A stretch of DNA of 64,000 nt, from assembly GCF_014698505.1 (NCBI RefSeq), contig NZ_JACJTD010000001.1, positions 371,508-435,507 of the forward strand, given 5' to 3'. Made by a program: the position numbers and the translations under genes. The number at the start of each line of letters is the position of its first letter. Positions within the stretch are counted from its first letter, which is position 1. The notes below the pieces were generated by a model. The model ran no database searches. It had not been told where the DNA came from and saw only the letters and a list, made by a program, of their open reading frames with translations. The stretch comes from Nostoc foliaceum FACHB-393. Its GTDB lineage: Bacteria; Cyanobacteriota; Cyanobacteriia; Cyanobacteriales; Nostocaceae. Shown here piece by piece: positions 9,223-16,032 of the stretch.

Positions 9223-9724
9223 GATTTTTGGAGTTAGTCAAAATTGTTGTTCATTCAAGGAGGCACTGTTTGGATCAAGCGCAAATGCGCTAGGCAAGGT
9301 AACTTGAGGGGAATACCAAATATTTACCGGAACTCATAAAAAGTTCACAGTAAACAAATCCGTAAATCGTAAAGTGTTAGCTATTAACAAATTTAAACTT
9401 GCTGCTAATCTAGCCTAATCAATATTAGGTCTAACAGTGCCCTCTTGGAACAACAAGCTTTTCTGGGAGCAGGGGGCTACCTTTTTCATAGGAGTTGAAA
9501 TATAATTTGTAAGTTTCTGGGGGAAAGATATGGAAAAAATCTGGAAGTTTCCCCCATTTTTTATGGCTGCACGTTAGAAAGTTAATAAGTGAAAACAAAA
9601 AACGCTGCCCTGTAAAAGGGAATGGGGAATAGGCAATAGGCAATAGATAACAATAGTCAATGCCCAATGCTCAAAACCCAGAAAATCACACCTTTAAAGA
9701 CTGTTTACAGAGCAGGTAGCATGT
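9223..9724. other. Intergenic region before the cox2 operon
   Basis: About 500 bases. It holds the candidate terminator at 9519-9562 and short direct repeats of GGGAATAGGCAATAG type around 9620-9660. The cox2 promoter should lie here, since coxB2 starts at 9725. No credible gene. Confidence 0.5.
9519..9562 (+). terminator. Candidate intrinsic terminator or hairpin
   Basis: GGGGGAAA (9519-9526) pairs with TTTCCCCC (9548-9555), followed by ATTTTTTA. The 21-base loop is long and fdxB ends almost 300 bases upstream, so the role is uncertain. Confidence 0.35.
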
Positions 9725-10711
9725 ATGCAACAAGTTCCTGTTTCGTTATGGACTCTGGTTGCTGGGATAGTAGTTACAGCAATCAGCATTTGGATTGGTC
9801 AAAACCACACTCTGATGCCGGTGCAAGCATCGCTACAAGCGCCTTTGGTAGACGGTTTTTTTAACGTCATGTTTACCATTGCGATCGCACTATTCTTGGT
9901 GGTAGAAGGAACTATTCTGATTTTTTTGGTGAAGTTTCGTCGCCGTCGCGGTGATGATACCGATGGCTTACCAATAGAAGGTAACGTTCCCTTAGAAATC
10001 TTCTGGACAGCAATTCCAACAGTGATCGTCCTCGGTTTGGGCATCTACAGCGTAGATGTTTTTAACCAAATGGGCGGCTTTGAGCCTGCGGGTCATCCTC
10101 ATTCAGCAGCTCATGTTGCTCACATGCCCGGAAGTGCTATTGCAGCTACATTAAGCGATACTGAAGCAACAACTGCCCCCACAATTGGTATTGGCGCGTC
10201 TCCTCAAACCCTTAACAAACCAGCCGACTTAGTTGTTGATGTCAAAGGCATACAGTACGCCTGGTTATTTAATTACCCTGATAGTGGCATTACCTCTGGG
10301 GAATTACACATTCCCGTCGGTGCTGATGTGCAACTCAACCTTTCAGCACAAGATGTAATTCATTCATTCTGGGTGCCAAACTTCCGCTTGAAGCAAGATG
10401 CACTTCCCGGTATCCCTACCGAACTACGATTTGTTGCCACCAAACCAGGTACATATCCCGTAGTTTGTGCTGAGTTGTGCGGTGGTTATCACGGTTCAAT
10501 GCGGACACAGGTAATTGTCCACACACCAGAAGAATATGATAACTGGCGGACAGAAAACCAGATTGCTCAACAGCAAAACCTCAATCAAGTCGTTGCTGTT
10601 AATCCAGCCGACTTATCAACATCAGAGTTTCTCGCGCCCCACACCCATGATATGGGAATTAGTGCAGCAACTCTAGAGTCAATGGTCATTGGTCAGGAGA
10701 GACACGATTAA
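9725..10711 (+). CDS. coxB2: Cytochrome c oxidase subunit II, heterocyst-type operon
   Basis: 328 residues from ATG 9725. Two N-terminal membrane helices (LWTLVAGIVVTAISIW; FTIAIALFLVVEGTILIFLV) are followed by a lumenal/periplasmic cupredoxin domain. The CuA site is intact: HSFWVPNF supplies the first His and CAELCGGYHGSM the two Cys, the second His and the Met. WLFNYP carries the aromatic residue for electron entry. A Thr/Ala-rich insert lies between (~115-160). First gene of coxB-A-C next to cnfR/fdxB, matching the cox2 operon which in Anabaena is induced in heterocysts. The stop codon lies inside a dispersed palindrome. Confidence 0.95.
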   Translation: MQQVPVSLWTLVAGIVVTAISIWIGQNHTLMPVQASLQAPLVDGFFNVMFTIAIALFLVVEGTILIFLVKFRRRRGDDTDGLPIEGNVPLEIFWTAIPTVIVLGLGIYSVDVFNQMGGFEPAGHPHSAAHVAHMPGSAIAATLSDTEATTAPTIGIGASPQTLNKPADLVVDVKGIQYAWLFNYPDSGITSGELHIPVGADVQLNLSAQDVIHSFWVPNFRLKQDALPGIPTELRFVATKPGTYPVVCAELCGGYHGSMRTQVIVHTPEEYDNWRTENQIAQQQNLNQVVAVNPADLSTSEFLAPHTHDMGISAATLESMVIGQERHD

Positions 10712-10719
10712 TCGCGTCT
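10700..10719. repeat. Dispersed palindrome covering the coxB2 stop codon
   Basis: AGACACGATT / AATCGCGTCT, arms of ten with one mismatch. It belongs to a family AGACGCGAT..ATCGCGTCT also seen at 13614-13634, 13662-13678, 50782-50801 and, split, at 60404-60460. The TAA of coxB2 (10709-10711) is part of it, so the last residues RHD are repeat-encoded. Confidence 0.75.
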
Positions 10720-10771
10720 GTACAAGAGCTTTGGACGTTTGACCCTGGACTCCCCATAGTGGTAAAAAAAT

Positions 10772-12460
10772 ATGACGCAGGTAGAATTCCCACGGAATAC
10801 TCCACCAGAAGAAAATAAACCGGAAATGGTGGCTGGCCACACCTCCCATCCGAAGGCGTGGAAATGGCAGGATTACTTTACATTTAATGTTGATCACAAG
10901 GTTATTGGTATCCAATATCTAGTGACGGCGTTTGTGTTCTATCTCATCGGCGGACTGATGGCGATCGCTCTGCGGGTGGAATTAGCAACACCAGATGCAG
11001 ACGTACTCGACCCCAATCTGTATAACGCTTTCATGACCAATCACGGGACGATTATGATCTTCCTGTGGATTGTCCCTAGCGCTATTGGGGGATTTGGTAA
11101 CTATTTAGTGCCGTTGATGGTTGGTGCTAGGGATATGGCTTTCCCGAAGCTAAACGCGATCGCCTTTTGGTTAAACCCACCAGCTGGATTACTGATATTA
11201 GGTAGTTTCATTTTTGGTGGTTCACAATCTGGCTGGACAGCTTATCCACCTTTGAGTTTGGTGACAGCGCCAATCGCTCAAACTATGTGGATACTTGCGA
11301 TCGTTTTGGTGGGAACTTCCTCAATTTTGGGTTCGCTGAACTTCGTAATCACCATTTTGATGATGAAAGTTCCTAGCATGAAATGGGATCAAGTACCCCT
11401 ATTCTGCTGGGCAATCTTGGCAACCTCTCTGCTGGCGCTTCTCTCCACACCTGTATTAGCAGCCGGTTTAGTTCTGCTGTTGTTTGACCTCAACTTTGGC
11501 ACTTCCTTCTTTAAACCAGATGCGGGCGGTAACGTTGTAATTTATCAACACTTATTCTGGTTTTATTCTCACCCGGCAGTATATTTAATGATTCTGCCCA
11601 TCTTCGGCATCATGTCGGAGGTAATTCCGGTTCACGCCCGCAAGCCAATCTTTGGTTATAAAGCGATCGCTTATTCTAGTGTAGCCATCTGCGTTGTCGG
11701 TTTGTTCGTCTGGGTACACCACATGTTTACCAGTGGCACACCCGGTTGGATGCGGATGTTCTTCACTATCTCCACTCTTATAGTTGCAGTTCCCACTGGC
11801 GTGAAGATTTTTGCCTGGGTTGCTACCCTCTGGGGTGGTAAAATCCGCTTCACCGGTGCGATGCTTTTCGCCATTGGCTTGTTGTCCATGTTTGTCATGG
11901 GCGGCTTAAGTGGTGTGACGATGGGAACAGCCCCCTTTGATGTTCACGTCCACGACACATATTATGTTGTCGGACATTTCCACTACGTTCTATTTGGCGG
12001 TTCCGTGTTTGGCATTTATGCCGGTATTTATCACTGGTTCCCCAAAATGACCGGACGAATGTTGAATGAAAGCTTGGGACGGATTCATTTCGCCCTCACT
12101 TTCATCGGCACAAATCTGACCTTTTTACCCATGCACGAGTTGGGTTTGAAAGGAATGCCTAGACGGGTGGCAATGTATGACCCCCAATTTATCGACCTCA
12201 ATCAAATTTGTACCTTTGGTTCAATTGTTTTGGGGATATCGGTAATTCCTTTCGCTATCAACATGATTTACAGTTGGTTGAAAGGGCCTTTGGCTGGTGA
12301 TAATCCTTGGCAAGCTTTGACTTTAGAATGGACAACTAGCTCACCACCTGCAATTGAAAACTGGGAAGTATTGCCGGTTGTCACTCATGGCCCTTATGAC
12401 TACGGTCATGGTCACAGTAATGAAGTACAGCCATCTGCAACACCGGAAGCTAGTGCTTAG
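10772..12460 (+). CDS. coxA2: Cytochrome c oxidase subunit I, heterocyst-type operon
   Basis: 562 residues from ATG 10772, 60 bases after coxB2. About twelve hydrophobic helices. Haem and copper ligands are visible: MTNHGTIMIF (low-spin haem His), YQHLFWFYSHPAVYLMILP (CuB His and the cross-linked Tyr region HPAVY), VHHMFTSG (two CuB His) and HDTYYVVGHFHYVLFGG (haem a3 and low-spin haem His). It is the catalytic subunit that reduces oxygen to water and pumps protons. In heterocysts this lowers oxygen for nitrogenase and makes ATP. Confidence 0.97.
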   Translation: MTQVEFPRNTPPEENKPEMVAGHTSHPKAWKWQDYFTFNVDHKVIGIQYLVTAFVFYLIGGLMAIALRVELATPDADVLDPNLYNAFMTNHGTIMIFLWIVPSAIGGFGNYLVPLMVGARDMAFPKLNAIAFWLNPPAGLLILGSFIFGGSQSGWTAYPPLSLVTAPIAQTMWILAIVLVGTSSILGSLNFVITILMMKVPSMKWDQVPLFCWAILATSLLALLSTPVLAAGLVLLLFDLNFGTSFFKPDAGGNVVIYQHLFWFYSHPAVYLMILPIFGIMSEVIPVHARKPIFGYKAIAYSSVAICVVGLFVWVHHMFTSGTPGWMRMFFTISTLIVAVPTGVKIFAWVATLWGGKIRFTGAMLFAIGLLSMFVMGGLSGVTMGTAPFDVHVHDTYYVVGHFHYVLFGGSVFGIYAGIYHWFPKMTGRMLNESLGRIHFALTFIGTNLTFLPMHELGLKGMPRRVAMYDPQFIDLNQICTFGSIVLGISVIPFAINMIYSWLKGPLAGDNPWQALTLEWTTSSPPAIENWEVLPVVTHGPYDYGHGHSNEVQPSATPEASA

Positions 12461-12519
12461 GTAGTAGAGTGAGTAATGCGATCGCTGTTAAGGTGACTGT
12501 AATTTCTAGTCATTTGATT

Positions 12520-12750
12520 TGAGAACTCGGAACTTGAGCCTCAGAACTCGGAACTTGAGCCTCAGAACTCGGAACTTGAGCCTCAGAACTCGAAACTTGA
12601 GCTTCAGAACTCGGAACTTGAGCCTCAGAACTCGGAACTTGAGCCTCAGAACTCGGAACTTGAGCTTCAGAACTCGGAACTTGAGCTTCGGAACTCGGAA
12701 CTTGAGCCTCAGAACTTGGAACTTGAGCCTCAGAACTCGGAAGTTGGAAT
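12520..12750. repeat. 21-base tandem repeat, 11 units, between coxA2 and coxC2
   Basis: Consensus TCAGAACTCGGAACTTGAGCC repeated 11 times with few changes. Each unit can be read as three related heptamers (TCAGAAC, TCGGAAC, TTGAGCC), so it looks like an expanded heptanucleotide repeat. Because the period is divisible by three, both strands stay open (seven-residue peptide repeats), which produces false ORFs. It lies in the cox2 operon, between coxA2 and coxC2. Confidence 0.95.
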
Positions 12751-12779
12751 TGTGAGAATTCCTGAACAAGTGAAGAGTT

Positions 12780-12886
12780 AATACCATTTCACTTTAATGA
12801 CGATACAAATACGTTGGTAGGGGCATGGCAATGCCATGCCCTTACGAGAAATCTATATGTATCAGGATTTTCGTGAATTGGTATAA
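12780..12886. repeat. MITE-like element with central palindrome, in the cox2 operon
   Basis: Outer ends AATACCATTTCAC and GTGAATTGGTATA are inverted repeats. The centre (12817-12845) is a near-perfect palindrome GTAGGGGCATGGC / GCCATGCCCTTAC, a variant of the family at 1846, 21573, 41117 and 41241. Non-coding. Confidence 0.75.
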
Positions 12887-12992
12887 GTTAAACAAGGATT
12901 TTGGATGAAGAATGAAAATTTTGCCGCTTCACACTTCATTCTTCATTCAAGCTTCCACAACAGACACAGTGGATAATATTGTCAAAAAATCT

Positions 12993-13592
12993 ATGACTAT
13001 AGCTACAACCACGAGCGAAGATCACAGTGCAGGACACGAAGAACATCCAGATTTAAGAGTTTGGGGATTATTGACATTCCTGGCCTCTGAATCCCTAATG
13101 TTTGGGGGATTTTTTGCCACTTATTTATTTTTTCGAGGTACTACAGCAGTTTGGCCTCCAGAAGGAAGCGAAGTAGAACTACTTGTACCGACGATTAACA
13201 CCATTATTCTGGTATCTAGTAGTTTCGTCATTCACTTCGGTGATAAGGCGATTAAAAAGAATAATGTCAAGGGAATGCAACTGTGGTATGCAATTACTGC
13301 AATCATGGGCGCAATATTCTTGGGTGGTCAGGTTTATGAGTACTCAACATTAGGATACGGACTGACTACCAACGTCTTCGCCAACTGCTTTTATATCATG
13401 ACTGGGTTCCACGGTTTGCACGTTTTTGTGGGACTGTTATTGATATTACGAGTATTGTGGCGATCGCGTCTTCCCGGTGAATATTCTGCAACCAATCATA
13501 CTTTCATCGAAATGACAGAAATTTACTGGCACTTCGTAGACATTATCTGGATTGTATTATTCACCTTGGTGTACGTTCTTACTTTGTTTTAA
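12993..13592 (+). CDS. coxC2: Cytochrome c oxidase subunit III, heterocyst-type operon
   Basis: 199 residues from ATG 12993 (MTIATTTSEDHSAGHEEHPD); a start at 12912 would add 27 residues with no family support. Five membrane helices are suggested, and the family phrases GFHGLHVFVGLLL and EMTEIYWHFVDIIWIVLF are present. Subunit III stabilises the oxidase core in the membrane. It completes coxB-A-C, but is about 530 bases from coxA2 because a tandem repeat and a MITE lie between. Confidence 0.94.
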   Translation: MTIATTTSEDHSAGHEEHPDLRVWGLLTFLASESLMFGGFFATYLFFRGTTAVWPPEGSEVELLVPTINTIILVSSSFVIHFGDKAIKKNNVKGMQLWYAITAIMGAIFLGGQVYEYSTLGYGLTTNVFANCFYIMTGFHGLHVFVGLLLILRVLWRSRLPGEYSATNHTFIEMTEIYWHFVDIIWIVLFTLVYVLTLF

Positions 13593-13613
13593 ATTGGGCA
13601 TTGGGCAAAGCAA

Positions 13614-13678
13614 AGACGCGATAAATCGCCGTCTCTACAACAATCAATCTTTCGTCTTGATGGCGATAAATCGCGTCT
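13614..13678. repeat. Two copies of the AGACGCGATAAATCGCGTCT palindrome
   Basis: A full copy at 13614-13634 and a half copy at 13662-13678 follow coxC2. Members of the same family as 10700-10719. They could act as hairpins in the mRNA between coxC2 and the next gene. Confidence 0.65.
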
Positions 13679-13744
13679 CTTGCTTTAACCGAACCGTATT
13701 GCCTCATATCCCTGATCATCCTTATCTCCATTCAGGAGTTAATT

Positions 13745-14230
13745 ATGCAAGCTAATACAAACAAATTCTCGTGGTTCCAGGTTCCAGAGGATATCAAAAA
13801 TTTATTAATTTTAGCTGCACAAAACTGGGAGAACACATCAGAATCGGAAAAGTATATTCAACAAGCTTTAGCTAAGACTGGTGAAAATACAGATGTCTTA
13901 GTAGCAGCATATAGATTTTTTTATTATAAGAATAATTATTCTCTGGCATTACAAACAACAGTCAAATTATTAGATAAAATTAAAGAACTAGAAAAATTAC
14001 CTGAAGACTGGGAGCAACTTAAGCTTATATTAGTCAATCGCAAAGAAGACCCACAAATTCGATTGTACTTAAATGCTTATGCTGCTTCTGGATTAGTACT
14101 AGCAAAGCTGGGAGCAATTGAAGAAGCAAAAGAAATCAGCACCAGAGTCAAACAGATAGACGACAAAAATGATTTTGGTGCCGGAATTCTCCTGGATATT
14201 TTGACACGTCCAGCAGAAGAAGATGATTAA
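13745..14230 (+). CDS. Hypothetical helical (TPR-like) protein of the cox2 cluster
   Basis: 161 residues from ATG 13745, preceded by AGGAG at 13733-13737 (TCAGGAGTTAATT). Predicted all-helical, with paired helices that resemble tetratricopeptide repeats: DVLVAAYRFFYYKNNYSLAL and YAASGLVLAKLGAIEEAKEI. No signal peptide or membrane segment. From memory a similar gene follows coxC2 in Anabaena. It might help oxidase assembly, but nothing in the sequence proves this. Confidence 0.7.
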   Translation: MQANTNKFSWFQVPEDIKNLLILAAQNWENTSESEKYIQQALAKTGENTDVLVAAYRFFYYKNNYSLALQTTVKLLDKIKELEKLPEDWEQLKLILVNRKEDPQIRLYLNAYAASGLVLAKLGAIEEAKEISTRVKQIDDKNDFGAGILLDILTRPAEEDD

Positions 14231-14263
14231 TTAGTCAGCAATCAAAAATCAAGGTGAACAATC

Positions 14264-14434
14264 ATGAACAATTGGTTATCTACTACATCATATTCTTCTT
14301 ACTCCCTGTTAGGAGCGGCTACTGATAGTAACTCTATCTTTCCTCCTATTACCATACCTACTAAAGCTCCTGTAGGCAATATTCCTAATGTCTCTCCGAT
14401 CCTGATCATCCAATCTTCGCCGTTATCAATTTAA
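14264..14434 (+). CDS. Small hypothetical protein coupled to the cupin gene
   Basis: A 56-codon ORF from ATG 14264 (MNNWLSTTSYSSYSLLGAA) to TAA 14432-14434. A good ribosome site, AAGGTGA, lies at 14251-14257. The product is rich in Ser, Thr, Pro and Ile (FPPITIPTKAPVGNIPNVSP), with no Lys/Arg cluster and no clear membrane helix. It ends five bases before the cupin start (14440), so translation may be coupled. It is not a shadow of another frame. No known family recognised. Confidence 0.5.
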   Translation: MNNWLSTTSYSSYSLLGAATDSNSIFPPITIPTKAPVGNIPNVSPILIIQSSPLSI

Positions 14435-14439
14435 AAGTT

Positions 14440-15051
14440 ATGAAAGGTAGGGATTGGCTGCTAACGGGGGACGGTCAGTATCAAGCCTGTAAATCTGTGA
14501 GAGCATGGGATTTATTGAGAGAAAACTACCGTCTTTATCGGTTTTTAACTGAGGTGGAAGATGTTCTCAATAGTGGTGACAATGAAGCCAATTGTCTGCC
14601 AGAAATTCGGATGCTCGTAAGGCGCTTGATAGTAAATTCCTACTGGGTGCAAAGTCAACATTTAGAGGCTTCACCCAAAACGGGAAGCTCTGTTTTACTC
14701 CTATATGATGAATTGGGTTTTCCGTTGACGGTGCAAACAGTAACATTTGCACCGGGAACCCGATCAACCATTCATAATCATGGGACATGGGGAATAGTGG
14801 CGGTGTTAAAAGGTGAGGAAAAAAATACTTTTTGGCGACGCACTAATAGCCCAGAATTTCAGGACAAAATTGAAGCAACGGGAGAAGTAACTCTATTTCC
14901 CGGAGACATTATTAGTTTTACTCCCGATGCAATTCACAGCGTAGAAGCAGTAGGTGATGAACCAACTGTGACTTTTAATATCTACGGCGAAACTGATCCG
15001 AATGAGAGATTTGAGTTTGACTCAGTTACCCATAAGGCTAGGAATTTTTAA
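14440..15051 (+). CDS. Cupin-fold protein, cysteine dioxygenase-like
   Basis: 203 residues from ATG 14440. Cupin motif 1 is HNHGTWGIVAVLKGEE near residue 110, with His ligands for a metal; motif 2 is FPGDIISFTPDAIHSV near residue 155. This resembles the cysteine dioxygenase type I family, non-haem iron enzymes that oxidise thiols. The substrate cannot be read from sequence. Downstream of the cox2 genes, 5 bases after the 56-residue ORF. From memory a similar gene occurs at the same place in Anabaena, implying a conserved link to heterocyst respiration. Confidence 0.78.
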   Translation: MKGRDWLLTGDGQYQACKSVRAWDLLRENYRLYRFLTEVEDVLNSGDNEANCLPEIRMLVRRLIVNSYWVQSQHLEASPKTGSSVLLLYDELGFPLTVQTVTFAPGTRSTIHNHGTWGIVAVLKGEEKNTFWRRTNSPEFQDKIEATGEVTLFPGDIISFTPDAIHSVEAVGDEPTVTFNIYGETDPNERFEFDSVTHKARNF

Positions 15052-15058
15052 TTACTAG

Positions 15059-15278
15059 AACTTACGCACAAGAGATCCCCCTAAATCCCCCTTAAAAAGC
15101 GGGACTTTGAAGGATTTTTACCTCCCTTTTTAAGGGGGACTTTGAAGGATTTTTGCCCCCCTTAAAAAGGGGGGTTGGGGGGATCAAAAGCTTGTGGGGC
15201 AATGTTAGAAGACTTCTGTGTATACCGTAGCCTTTTTTTAGGTGGGATCTAGGTTTTCGGTTTTCAGTGCGTAAGTCC
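15059..15278. repeat. MITE-like repeat with CCCCCCTTAAAAAGGGGGG core
   Basis: Inverted ends ACTTACGCAC (15060-15069) and GTGCGTAAGT (15266-15275 region) enclose C-rich and G-rich stem sequences. A 19-base palindrome CCCCCCTTAAAAAGGGGGG lies at 15156-15174; the identical 19-mer occurs at 42638 and 55165. It fills the gap between the cupin and the NifO-like gene. Non-coding. Confidence 0.75.
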
Positions 15279-15357
15279 TGACTAGGAATCGTCAAGATTA
15301 ATTTCATCAGTTCGCAGTTGGCGCTTTAGCGCGAAAGAGTAATTAGGAGATAGTGGA

Positions 15358-15828
15358 ATGGCAAGAGTAATTTTCTATAGCAAACCAGGCTGTAAAGGTG
15401 GTGTTAAGCAAAAAGTTTTGCTAACAGCTGCCGGTCATGAGGTGATACCACAGAACCTGCTAAAAGAACCTTGGACAGTTGAACGGTTGCGCTCATTTTT
15501 TGGCGATCGCCCCGTAGCCGAATGGTTTAATCCTTCCGCCCCCAAGGTAAAATCTGGTGAGGTGGTTCCTGAAAAAGTGGATGAACAAACCGCTTTGGCG
15601 CTGATGCTGAAAGAGCCACTATTAATTCGCCGTCCTTTGTTAGAAGTAGGCGAACAGCGCGAGGTAGGATTTGATGTACAAAAAATTGATGCTTGGATTG
15701 GCTTACAAGCTGTGGATGAATCCTTGCAAGAAATCAGCGACAAGCTTATGAAGGAGAATTTGCAAGGCTGTTCTCACGGTCATGATCATGGGCATAAACA
15801 CCATAAAGAAGGTGGCTGTAAGCATTAG
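15358..15828 (+). CDS. ArsC/Spx-fold nitrogenase-associated (NifO-like) protein
   Basis: 156 residues from ATG 15358, after an AGGAG ribosome site. N-terminal thioredoxin-like start ARVIFYSKPGCKGGVKQK, then phrases of the ArsC-like nitrogenase-associated family (LRSFFGDRPVAEWFNPSAPKVKSGEV; LLIRRPLLEVG). Only one Cys is in the active-site loop. The C-terminus has a His-rich metal-binding tail (CSHGHDHGHKHHKEGGCKH). In Azotobacter NifO affects molybdenum partition between nitrogenase and nitrate reductase; that role here is inference. Location near cox2 and cnfR/patB fits a heterocyst role. Confidence 0.78.
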   Translation: MARVIFYSKPGCKGGVKQKVLLTAAGHEVIPQNLLKEPWTVERLRSFFGDRPVAEWFNPSAPKVKSGEVVPEKVDEQTALALMLKEPLLIRRPLLEVGEQREVGFDVQKIDAWIGLQAVDESLQEISDKLMKENLQGCSHGHDHGHKHHKEGGCKH

Positions 15829-16032
15829 TACAGGATTTTTGCAGTGATGTAATCTGTTAAAATCTGAATTCTTGGGTTTGAGATGCAACAATGCTCTCAA
15901 GTCCCAACATCCAACTTTGGGGTGAATTAGTCTTTGTAACATCTCGTGAAATTATGCTGATTTTTGTCACAAATGTTACAAAGCTAAACTTGCATGGGCA
16001 TAGTAAGAATGCTTATATTGCAAGAAAAAACA

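Noticed and set aside
9431..9667. Minus-strand 78-residue frame before cox2
   Set aside because: Low-complexity sequence, no ribosome site, composition not protein-like.
12506..12787. Open frames on both strands with seven-residue repeats
   Set aside because: They are products of the 21-base tandem repeat, whose period keeps all copies in frame on either strand.
15092..15307. Minus-strand 71-residue frame
   Set aside because: Lies wholly in a MITE-like repeat made of CCCCTTAAAAAGG hairpins.
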